Shown here piece after piece: positions 1-5,388 of a stretch of 11,610 nucleotides of DNA (the stretch's first letter is position 1; every line of letters begins with the position of its first letter). The position numbers and the translations under genes are program-made. This stretch comes from Desulfobulbaceae bacterium. Its GTDB lineage: Bacteria; Desulfobacterota; Desulfobulbia; Desulfobulbales; Desulfobulbaceae. The DNA lies in contig DRLX01000324.1 of the NCBI GenBank assembly GCA_011322715.1, positions 1 to 11,610 of the forward strand, given 5' to 3'. A model generated the notes under the pieces. The model made no database searches and was not told the DNA's origin. It saw only the letters and a list, made by a program, of their open reading frames with translations.

Positions 1-49
1 CCATCGCGCCGCAAGTGACAATCTATCTCCACCAGAGGTCGCTTTCTTC

Positions 50-79
50 TTGACAGCAAAAAGCCAGGTGCAGTATTAC
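50..79 (+). promoter_or_regulatory. Candidate sigma-70 promoter of the tRNA-Leu gene
   Basis: A perfect -35 hexamer TTGACA lies at 50-55. A -10-like TATTAC lies at 74-79 after an 18-base spacer (GTATTA at 73-78 would give 17). Transcription would start around 85-87, about 14 bases before the mature tRNA 5' end, a normal leader for a single tRNA. The promoter is on the chromosomal side of the insertion, so the tRNA keeps its own promoter. The -10 is only a 4/6 match, so its exact position is less certain than the -35. Confidence 0.55.
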
Positions 80-99
80 ATGGGCACTTCATTTCCTGT

Positions 100-186
100 G
101 CCGGAGTGGTGAAACTGGTAGACGCACTGGACTCAAAATCCAGCGGGGGCAACTCCATCTCGGTTCGACTCCGAGCTCCGGCACCA
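100..186 (+). tRNA. tRNA-Leu (anticodon CAA)
   Basis: The cloverleaf can be folded by hand. The acceptor stem GCCGGAG (100-106) pairs with CTCCGGC (176-182), followed by discriminator A183 and an encoded CCA (184-186). The anticodon stem CTGGA (127-131)/TCCAG (139-143) closes a seven-base loop with anticodon CAA at 134-136, which reads UUG. A long variable arm of 15 bases (144-158) is the class II hallmark of tRNA-Leu. The T arm is CTCGG (159-163)/CCGAG (171-175) with loop TTCGACT. The gene is intact although it is an integration site, because the inserted element restores the 3' end: bases 164-188 recur at 11254-11278. Confidence 0.97.
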
Positions 187-188
187 TT
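164..188 (+). repeat. attL: 25-bp direct repeat in the tRNA 3' end
   Basis: Bases 164-188, from the first base of the T loop to two bases past CCA, are identical to 11254-11278. The match stops at 163 (G versus A) and at 189 (A versus T). The repeats are 11,090 bases apart and enclose the whole defence cluster. Duplication of a tRNA 3' end is the classic product of tyrosine-recombinase integration. I infer that this copy is the left junction, with the island on its 3' side. Confidence 0.88.
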
Positions 189-197
189 ATCTAATCC

Positions 198-213
198 ATT
201 CACTTCCGTGAAT
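198..213 (+). other. Small hairpin downstream of tRNA-Leu
   Basis: ATTCAC (198-203) and GTGAAT (208-213) form a perfect 6-bp stem around a TTCC loop. There is no T run after it, so it is not a terminator by itself. It occupies the same place, just before the AACCCGC terminator, that the stronger hairpin at 11289-11308 occupies downstream of attR. It could protect or help process the tRNA 3' trailer. Confidence 0.4.
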
Positions 214-220
214 GTCCATG

Positions 221-254
221 AAACCCGCTTCCATCTTAAGGATAGCGGGTTTTT
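221..254 (+). terminator. Rho-independent terminator of tRNA-Leu, carried by the island
   Basis: AAACCCGCT (221-229) pairs perfectly with AGCGGGTTT (244-252), and the T run continues to 254. The hairpin lies 34 bases past the tRNA CCA end and would end tRNA transcription before the island. It is just inside attL and so belongs to the inserted DNA. A related hairpin (AACCCGC/GCGGGTT followed by T's and a similar TTCCGCC tail) sits downstream of attR at 11312-11344. The element thus appears to restore the terminator as well as the tRNA end. Confidence 0.8.
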
Positions 255-302
255 GCTTCCGCACTCTTCCATCTTTTTTCGCTGATTGCCACCTCATAAA
301 TC

Positions 303-358
303 GGGTACAAAGGCAGGTATGGTTTCAAAGGAACCACATACCCGTACAATTTGTACCC
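303..358 (+). promoter_or_regulatory. Candidate integrase arm-type binding sites / int control region
   Basis: GGGTACAAA (303-311) has a perfect inverted copy TTTGTACCC (350-358). Between them are GGTATGGTT (316-324) and its imperfect inverse AACCACATACC (332-342). The GGGTAC/GGTATG words alternate in orientation immediately upstream of an integrase-like start codon. Clusters of such words near P4-type integrase genes commonly serve as arm-type integrase sites or autoregulatory operators. The symmetry is seen directly; the binding role is inferred from position. Confidence 0.45.
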
Positions 359-380
359 ACTTTTCCCTGGAGGTTCGGCC

Positions 381-461
381 ATGGCAGAGCTTACAGCAGT
401 TCAGGTCCGCAACGCAAAACCTAAAATTAAACGACCACCAGCTGAAAGCTGGTGGAATTAA
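381..461 (+). pseudogene. Truncated P4-type tyrosine integrase (N-terminal remnant)
   Basis: A strong Shine-Dalgarno GGAGG (369-373) sits 7 bases before an ATG at 381. The peptide begins MAELTAVQVRNAKPKIK, closely resembling the N-terminus of P4-family integrases (a 'LTa..vrnAKP..K' opening that leads into the arm-binding domain). After codon 17 the frame enters a hairpin array and stops at TAA 459-461 after 26 codons. A full integrase of this class is about 400 residues; the core-binding and catalytic domains are absent from the whole window. Its position just inside attL and its orientation away from the tRNA are typical for an island integrase. I infer that an insertion plus deletion removed the rest, leaving the island unable to mobilise itself. 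The identification rests on 17 residues plus context, so a chance match cannot be fully excluded. Confidence 0.55.
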
Positions 462-563
462 AGCTCGGCGGGCTGAACCGCCGACTGAAAGAGAAAGCGT
501 CTAAAAGACGGTGGTTTTAAACCACGGACAAAGCGCCTTTGGCGGGCTAAAGCCGTCCACCGG
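435..563 (+). repeat. Array of short hairpins, IS200/IS605- or REP-like fragment
   Basis: Consecutive perfect stems are visible: CCACCAGCT/AGCTGGTGG with loop GAA (435-455); CGGCGG/CCGCCG (466-483); CGTCT/AGACG with loop AAA (498-510); GTGGTTT/AAACCAC (511-525); and an outer stem GGAC (526-529)/GTCC (555-558) enclosing CGCC/GGCG (534-544) and GGCT/AGCC (545-554). GC-rich stems with A-rich loops in tandem are typical of subterminal ends of IS200/IS605-family elements and of REP sequences acted on by TnpA-like transposases. No transposase or TnpB gene is present, so this would be a non-autonomous remnant or MITE. It begins where integrase similarity ends. Assignment to a family is inference. 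Confidence 0.5.
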
Positions 564-818
564 AGTAATGAAGCCAGGAATCGTTTTCGTGGCCTTGCCT
601 TGGCTTCCATAGCCGCTCTTGAGAGTATCCTTGCCTCTTCAAACAGTGAGAAGATGCAGCTTGAGGCGGCCAAATACATTCTCAGCACCATTGATCTTGC
701 CCCGGCACAGGCAGCTTTCTGGTTTGTCGGCCCGACAACAGCGGAAGAGGTAGAGAGCCAGGAGTACATGAAAGAGATGCGAAGCAGAATTGATGCGTTG
801 TCTTCAGAGATATGCTGA
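564..818 (+). pseudogene. Hypothetical protein, 5'-truncated coding remnant
   Basis: The frame is open from 489 to the TGA at 816-818. From about residue SNEARNRF (564) onward it reads like real protein, with helical, alanine/glutamate-rich segments such as ALESILASSNSEKMQLEAAK and a C-terminus DALSSEIC. No ATG or GTG opens it. The only candidate start, TTG 600, lacks a Shine-Dalgarno site. The upstream part of the open frame is hairpin-array sequence. I infer that the 5' end was lost when the array or a deletion formed. The short helical pattern recalls DNA-binding parts of phage terminase small subunits, but I do not recognise the family and assign no function. Confidence 0.4.
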
Positions 819-960
819 GAGCTGATAATCGTGAGGACTGTTTCATAAGAAATCATTATATTCCATCATAACCTTCTATAATCGACAAACGGCTTGTAGT
901 AAAAGCGGTTTTGGCGTAGTTTATGGTAAATGACTGAATATATGATAATAGCTTGAAAAC
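819..960 (+). promoter_or_regulatory. AT-rich regulatory gap upstream of the defence operon
   Basis: This is the only sizeable non-coding stretch before the operon and the likely place of its promoter. A perfect -10 hexamer TATAAT is at 877-882 but has no good -35 at 16-18 bases. A second AT-rich candidate is GATAAT (944-949), with a poor -35 (TTATGG, 921-926). The 961 start codon has no clear Shine-Dalgarno site, so an mRNA beginning in the 950s may be leaderless or weakly translated. Weak -35 elements would fit a promoter that needs or is controlled by a DNA-binding protein such as the HTH product encoded next, but no convincing operator palindrome is visible. Confidence 0.35.
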
Positions 961-1149
961 ATGGAAGATAGATGGCTCAAGATCAATGAAATATGTGACT
1001 ATCTCAATGTCACCAGGGAGACGGTGTACAAGTGGACCCGCAAGCGTGGTATGCCGGAGCACCGGGTTGGACGGCGTTGGATGTTCAAGCATGACCAGGT
1101 TGACCAGTGGGTTGAATCTGGGGCCAGTGTTGATTTCGGGGAAAAATAG
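961..1149 (+). CDS. Small HTH (excisionase/MerR-like) regulator of the R-M operon
   Basis: The 62-residue protein is a single winged-helix DNA-binding domain. The helix-turn-helix spans about residues 6-26 (WLKINEICDYLNVTRETVYK), followed by MPEHRVG and the wing GRRWMFKHDQVDQWV (37-51). This is the HTH_17/'excisionase family' pattern. Close relatives with the layout 'RWL...EIa.yL.V....VY.W...GMP.hrvGr.W.F...evD.WV' are commonly encoded directly upstream of hsdM. Its stop is 11 bases before hsdM, so it is the first gene of the operon. The likely role is transcriptional control of the methylase/restriction genes, for example holding back restriction until the host is methylated. An alternative is that it is the island's excisionase. 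The length is normal for the family. Confidence 0.8.
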   Translation: MEDRWLKINEICDYLNVTRETVYKWTRKRGMPEHRVGRRWMFKHDQVDQWVESGASVDFGEK

Positions 1150-1160
1150 AAGGAAAACTC

Positions 1161-3275
1161 ATGGCACAGCTTGAAAATATAGAGGCAATTGAGAAACGGC
1201 TCTGGCAGGCGGCTGATACCCTGCGGGCCAATTCCAATTACGCCAGTAACGAATACTTTATGCCGGTCATGGGGCTGATTTTCCTGCGCCATGCCTATAG
1301 CCGTTTTCTGAAAGTAAAGGAAGAGGTTGTCGCCACACTGCCCTCCAGGGGTGGCCGCACTCGGGCCCTGACCAAAGAGGATTTCTCCCAGAAAGGGGCG
1401 ATTTTTCTTGCTGAAGCTGCCCAATTTGATTCCCTGGTGGCCCTAACTGATGCCGACGACCGAGCCGAGGCCATTATCCAGGCCATGGAGTCCATCGAAA
1501 AAGATTATAGCAACCTTAAAGACCAGTTGCCCAAGGCAGAATATCGGGAACTGGACAACGAGGTGTTGGGCCAGTTGTTGCGCACCCTGAATCCGGAAGA
1601 GTTGAAAAAGGCCACTGGTGATATCTTTGGTCGTATATATGAGTATTTTCTCACCGGTTTTGCCGATCTTAAAGCCCATGACGGCGGTGAATTTTTTACC
1701 CCGATCTCTCTTGTGCAACTCATTGCCAATGTCATTGAGCCAGACCACGGCAAGGTGCTTGACCCGGCCTGTGGCTCGGGCGGTATGTTTGTCCAGTCTG
1801 CCCATTTTGTGGAGCGTCTGCAGCGAAACCCCGGCGAGTTGCTGACCTTCTACGGCATGGAGAAGAACCCTACCACCATTCGGTTGGCCAAGATGAATCT
1901 GGCTGTTCATGGTCTGGAGGGCAATATCCAGAAGGCCATCACCTACTATGAAGACCCCCATGACGGTCTCTTTTCTCAGGCCGACTATGTCATGGCTAAT
2001 CCGCCTTTTAATGTGGATGAGGTGGATGCGGATAAGATCAAGTCCGATGTGGGCCATCGTCTGCCCTTTGGCCTGCCCGGTGTCAATAAGAAGGGCAAGG
2101 TTTCCAACGGTAATTATCTGTGGATTTCCTATTTCTACAGTTACCTGAACGAGACAGGCCGGGCCGGATTCGTCATGTCCTCCCAGGCCTCCAGCGCCGG
2201 GCGGAATGAGGCCAAGATGCGGGAGGCCCTGATCAAGACCGGTCATGTGGATGCCATGATTGATATTCGGGGTAATTTCTTCTACACCCGCTCCGTGCCT
2301 TGTCAGCTCTGGTTCTTGAATAAGGACAAACCTTCCGGGCTCCAGGATAAGGTGCTGATGCTTGATGCCCGCAATATCTATCGCAAGGTGACCCGCAAGA
2401 TTTATGACTTCAGCCCGGAACAGCTGCAAAATATTACCGCCATTATCTGGCTCTACCGGGGCCAGACTGACCGCTTTATTGACCTGCTCAAGGGGTATGC
2501 GGAGCAGAGCTTTGCTCAGGCGCAAGATGATGAATTGCTGGCAGGATACCAGAGATGTGTTGAGGCGTTACATACCGCCATGCAACCCTTTGTCGAGAGC
2601 CAGCCCAACGATGGGAAACAGGCCGAAACCTACGATGAACTTGTAACAACGATTGCTGAATTGCAGGATTCCAGCACGGGCTTTTTCCAGTTGGCCAGGG
2701 ATGCCAGCCAGCAATGGCAGGAGATGTCCGGCGAGACTGTACAGGAATTGCGGGACTTCATTGAAAACGATCAAGGGTTGGCAGGACTCGCAGACCAGAG
2801 CCGTGACCTGGTGAAATTGGCCGATCATGTCTTTAAATTAACAGGCCGTCTGCTTGATATCTGTGAAAAGGAACTCCACGCCAAAAAGAGTGAGCTGTGG
2901 AGTACAGAGATCAATGGCAGCCGCCGGAACAGTCTCAAGAAACAGGCGGAAGCTGCCCGGAAAGAGGCGGTGGCGCAACTTAAGCAGGTTCGCTATTTTT
3001 ACCGACAGGCCCACTGGCTCCTCTCCCGCTTTCCGGATGGCCAGCTCTGTGATGTGGAAGGTCTGGTGAAGCTGGTTGACCAGGAAGAACTGGCAGCCAA
3101 TGACTGGAGCCTGACCCCGGGCCGCTATGTGGGCGTGGCCCCGGAAGAGGTGGACGAGGATTTTGACTTTGAGGAGGCCTTAACTGCAATACATGTGGAG
3201 TTGACAGGGTTGAATGAAGAGGCCGTAAAGTTAGCGGAGAAGATTGCCCGGAATTTTGAGGGGTTGGGGGTATGA
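1161..3275 (+). CDS. hsdM: Type I restriction-modification DNA methyltransferase subunit M
   Basis: The 704-residue protein is the modification subunit that, with HsdS, transfers a methyl group from S-adenosylmethionine to N6 of adenine in the recognition site. An N-terminal helical HsdM domain (about 1-150) includes NYASNEYFMPVMGLIFLRHA. The Rossmann methylase follows: GGEFFTP (175-181), SAM-binding motif I DPACGSGG (201-208) and catalytic motif IV NPPF (280-283), all intact. The C-terminus LTPGRYVGVAPEEVDEDFDF is the typical HsdM tail. Between about 440 and 650 lies a long helical, probably coiled-coil insertion absent from the ~500-residue enterobacterial HsdM but seen in a longer subfamily. 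AAGGA (1150-1154) lies 6 bases before the ATG. Its stop overlaps the hsdS start, giving translational coupling. Confidence 0.96.
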   Translation: MAQLENIEAIEKRLWQAADTLRANSNYASNEYFMPVMGLIFLRHAYSRFLKVKEEVVATLPSRGGRTRALTKEDFSQKGAIFLAEAAQFDSLVALTDADDRAEAIIQAMESIEKDYSNLKDQLPKAEYRELDNEVLGQLLRTLNPEELKKATGDIFGRIYEYFLTGFADLKAHDGGEFFTPISLVQLIANVIEPDHGKVLDPACGSGGMFVQSAHFVERLQRNPGELLTFYGMEKNPTTIRLAKMNLAVHGLEGNIQKAITYYEDPHDGLFSQADYVMANPPFNVDEVDADKIKSDVGHRLPFGLPGVNKKGKVSNGNYLWISYFYSYLNETGRAGFVMSSQASSAGRNEAKMREALIKTGHVDAMIDIRGNFFYTRSVPCQLWFLNKDKPSGLQDKVLMLDARNIYRKVTRKIYDFSPEQLQNITAIIWLYRGQTDRFIDLLKGYAEQSFAQAQDDELLAGYQRCVEALHTAMQPFVESQPNDGKQAETYDELVTTIAELQDSSTGFFQLARDASQQWQEMSGETVQELRDFIENDQGLAGLADQSRDLVKLADHVFKLTGRLLDICEKELHAKKSELWSTEINGSRRNSLKKQAEAARKEAVAQLKQVRYFYRQAHWLLSRFPDGQLCDVEGLVKLVDQEELAANDWSLTPGRYVGVAPEEVDEDFDFEEALTAIHVELTGLNEEAVKLAEKIARNFEGLGV

Positions 3276-4411
3276 ACTGGCCTTCGTTCAAAATTAAAGA
3301 TTTGTGTGATATTACTTCAAGCAAGAGGATTTATGCCAAAGATTACCTGCCAGAAGGAGTTCCATTTTATAGAGGGAAGGAAATTATTGAAAAATATAAC
3401 GGCGCTGTAGAGATATCAACCCAGCTTTTTATATCCCCCAATAAATACGAAGAAATTAAGTCTAAGTTTGGTGTTCCACAATATGGCGATATCCTTCTGT
3501 CTTCGGTCGGGACATTAGGAGTTCCTTTTCAGGTGAATAATCAACAAGAGTTTTACTTTAAAGATGGAAACCTGACTTGGTTTAGAAACTTTAAAGAAAT
3601 TTGCAGCAGGTATTTGTATTACTGGCTGGTTTCCCCAGAAGGAAAAATGCAGCTTCAAAAATGCACAATAGGGACATCTCAGTCAGCATATACAATTGTT
3701 AGATTGAAAGAAATGGAGATTTCACTACCCCCGCAGGGCCAACAGGAAGATATAGCTTCCATTCTCTCTGCCTATGACGACCTGATCGAAAACAACCGGC
3801 GGCGGATACAGTTGCTGGAGGAGTCGGCCCGGCTGCTTTATAAGGAGTGGTTTGTCCACCTCCGCTTCCCCGGCCACGAACACACCAAAATCATTGATGG
3901 CATCCCGGAGGGGTGGGGGCGCAAGACTCTGGGTGAGTGCGCTACGCTAAATTATGGCAAGGCACTGAAAAAGGATAATAGGATTGAAGGAAATTTTCTC
4001 GTTTATGGTTCAAGTGGCGTTGTAGGTTTCCACAACAAGGCCATTGTCAAATCCCCAGCTATAATTATTGGACGAAAAGGTAATGTCGGAAGTGTGTTCT
4101 GGTCAGTTTGTGATTGCTGGCCTATTGATACAGTTTATTTTATTCTCCCAGAAGAGTCTAATTTGTACCTCTATTATGCCTTGATTAATATGACTTTCAT
4201 CAATACTGATGTAGCAGTTCCAGGGCTCAATCGAGATTTTGCATACAGTCGTCCGATAATGATGCCAAAAGAAAATATTAAAGCAGAGTTTAACGAAAAG
4301 GTCGGGCTCATTCGTAAACAGATTGATAAACTTGAGCAATATAACCAAAAACTAGCCCAGGCCCGTGACCTTCTCCTGCCCCGCCTGATGAATGGCGAGA
4401 TAGAGGTATAA
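3272..4411 (+). CDS. hsdS: Type I restriction-modification specificity subunit S
   Basis: The 379-residue protein recognises the bipartite DNA target and is the scaffold for two HsdM and two HsdR. Target recognition domain 1 is about residues 1-152 and domain 2 about 212-330. Each is followed by a conserved coiled coil: the central one PPQGQQEDIASILSAYDDLI then ENNRRRIQLLEESARLLYKEW (153-194), and the C-terminal one KQIDKLEQYNQKLAQARDLL then LPRLMNGEIEV (349-379). The length is normal to slightly short. Start ATG 3272 overlaps the hsdM stop as ATGA. Hand counts give 35-38% GC in domain 1 samples, 60% in the central coil and 32% in domain 2, the mosaic expected when recognition domains are swapped. 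The target sequence cannot be read from the protein. Confidence 0.95.
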   Translation: MNWPSFKIKDLCDITSSKRIYAKDYLPEGVPFYRGKEIIEKYNGAVEISTQLFISPNKYEEIKSKFGVPQYGDILLSSVGTLGVPFQVNNQQEFYFKDGNLTWFRNFKEICSRYLYYWLVSPEGKMQLQKCTIGTSQSAYTIVRLKEMEISLPPQGQQEDIASILSAYDDLIENNRRRIQLLEESARLLYKEWFVHLRFPGHEHTKIIDGIPEGWGRKTLGECATLNYGKALKKDNRIEGNFLVYGSSGVVGFHNKAIVKSPAIIIGRKGNVGSVFWSVCDCWPIDTVYFILPEESNLYLYYALINMTFINTDVAVPGLNRDFAYSRPIMMPKENIKAEFNEKVGLIRKQIDKLEQYNQKLAQARDLLLPRLMNGEIEV

Positions 4412-4414
4412 CCC

Positions 4415-5383
4415 ATGGCAACCGCAGAACAGCTTAAATCATTGATCCGTTCCAAGTTTAGTGAGGATTCTGAACGTTTTTTCAGCATTGCTTTGCAGGT
4501 GGCTGCCCATGAAGCCCGGCAAGGGCATACTGCCCTGGCCCATGATATTCGTGATATCATTGATGCTGAGCGCAAGAAGAAAGGCCCCAGGCTGGTATCA
4601 TTCCCCAGGAACCTGCAAGGGCTGGTACTCACCGAAGAACCAACCGTACCGCTCACGGCCATGGTGACGCCGCCGGAGGTCAGGGAGCGCTTGCAGCGGG
4701 TGCTCCACGAATACCGCCAGCAGGAAAAATTGAAATCCCACGGTCTGAAACATCGCCGCAAGATCTTGCTCATCGGCCCGCCGGGAACCGGCAAGACCAT
4801 GAGCGCCATGGTGCTGGCTAAGGAGCTCCACCTGCAACTCCACACCATCCAGGTGGATCGGTTGGTGACCAAATTCATGGGCGAGACCAGTGCCAAGTTG
4901 CGGCAGATCTTTGACCTGATCCAACAGGAACATGGAGTCTATCTCTTTGACGAGTTTGATGCCATTGGCGGTGATCGCTCCTTGGATAATGAGGTGGGCG
5001 AGATGCGCCGGGTCCTCAATGCCTTTCTCCAGTTCATTGAACAGGACAGCTCGGATAGCCTCATCATTGCGGCAACCAATAACCCGAGACTCCTGGATCG
5101 GGCCTTGTTTCGTCGCTTTGATGATGTGCTCTATTATGACAATCCTAAGATAGAGGAACGAAAGTCCCTCATTGTCAATATATTGGGAACCTTTATGGAG
5201 GCACAGTTTGCTTGGCACAAGGTACTTCAGGATAGCAAAGGCTTGAGCCATGCAGAGATAGACCTCGCCTGTCGAGATGCTATCAAGAATGCTATCCTGG
5301 CCGATCGTAAGAAGATTTCTGCTACCCATCTTCTGCTTACCTTGCATGAGCGGCAAGAGGTTCATAAAGGGACCAGGGAGTAG
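4415..5383 (+). CDS. ietA: AAA+ ATPase, IetA-like partner of the S8 protease
   Basis: The 322-residue cytoplasmic AAA+ protein has a helical N-terminal region (1-80, FFSIALQVAAHEARQGHTAL). The ATPase core carries Walker A GPPGTGKT (121-128), a pore-loop-like KFMGE (153-157), Walker B VYLFDEFD (175-182), sensor 1 AATNN (219-223) and candidate arginine fingers R233/R234 in ALFRRFD. All key residues are present. It starts 3 bases after hsdS, with a GAGG Shine-Dalgarno (4403-4406) inside hsdS. The next gene, 5 bases away, encodes a subtilase. This AAA/S8 pairing and size match the IetAS two-gene anti-phage system, also described as a plasmid stability pair on an agrobacterial Ti plasmid. The likely role is ATP-driven remodelling or control of the protease or its substrate. 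The placement within an hsd operon is notable. Confidence 0.82.
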   Translation: MATAEQLKSLIRSKFSEDSERFFSIALQVAAHEARQGHTALAHDIRDIIDAERKKKGPRLVSFPRNLQGLVLTEEPTVPLTAMVTPPEVRERLQRVLHEYRQQEKLKSHGLKHRRKILLIGPPGTGKTMSAMVLAKELHLQLHTIQVDRLVTKFMGETSAKLRQIFDLIQQEHGVYLFDEFDAIGGDRSLDNEVGEMRRVLNAFLQFIEQDSSDSLIIAATNNPRLLDRALFRRFDDVLYYDNPKIEERKSLIVNILGTFMEAQFAWHKVLQDSKGLSHAEIDLACRDAIKNAILADRKKISATHLLLTLHERQEVHKGTRE

Positions 5384-5388
5384 TCGGG

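Noticed and set aside
435..563. CRISPR array or retron RNA
   Set aside because: The hairpins differ in sequence, with no identical repeats and spacers. No cas or reverse transcriptase gene is nearby.
458..856. 132-codon minus-strand frame across the hairpin array and coding remnant
   Set aside because: It passes through the palindromic array and ends at no sensible gene boundary. The plus-strand reading of 564-818 looks more protein-like.
961..1149. HTH protein as a toxin-antitoxin antitoxin
   Set aside because: No partner toxin is adjacent. The sequence pattern and the position directly before hsdM fit an R-M regulator or excisionase better.
1443..2525. 360-codon antisense open frame opposite hsdM
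   Set aside because: It lies wholly inside hsdM, whose motifs are all intact. The product has no recognisable domain and reads as a codon-bias shadow.
4174..5365. Two long minus-strand frames (4174-4896 and 4598-5365) opposite hsdS and ietA
   Set aside because: Both mirror the sense codons of well-supported genes and overlap each other. The products are low complexity or anti-motif-like, with no domain.
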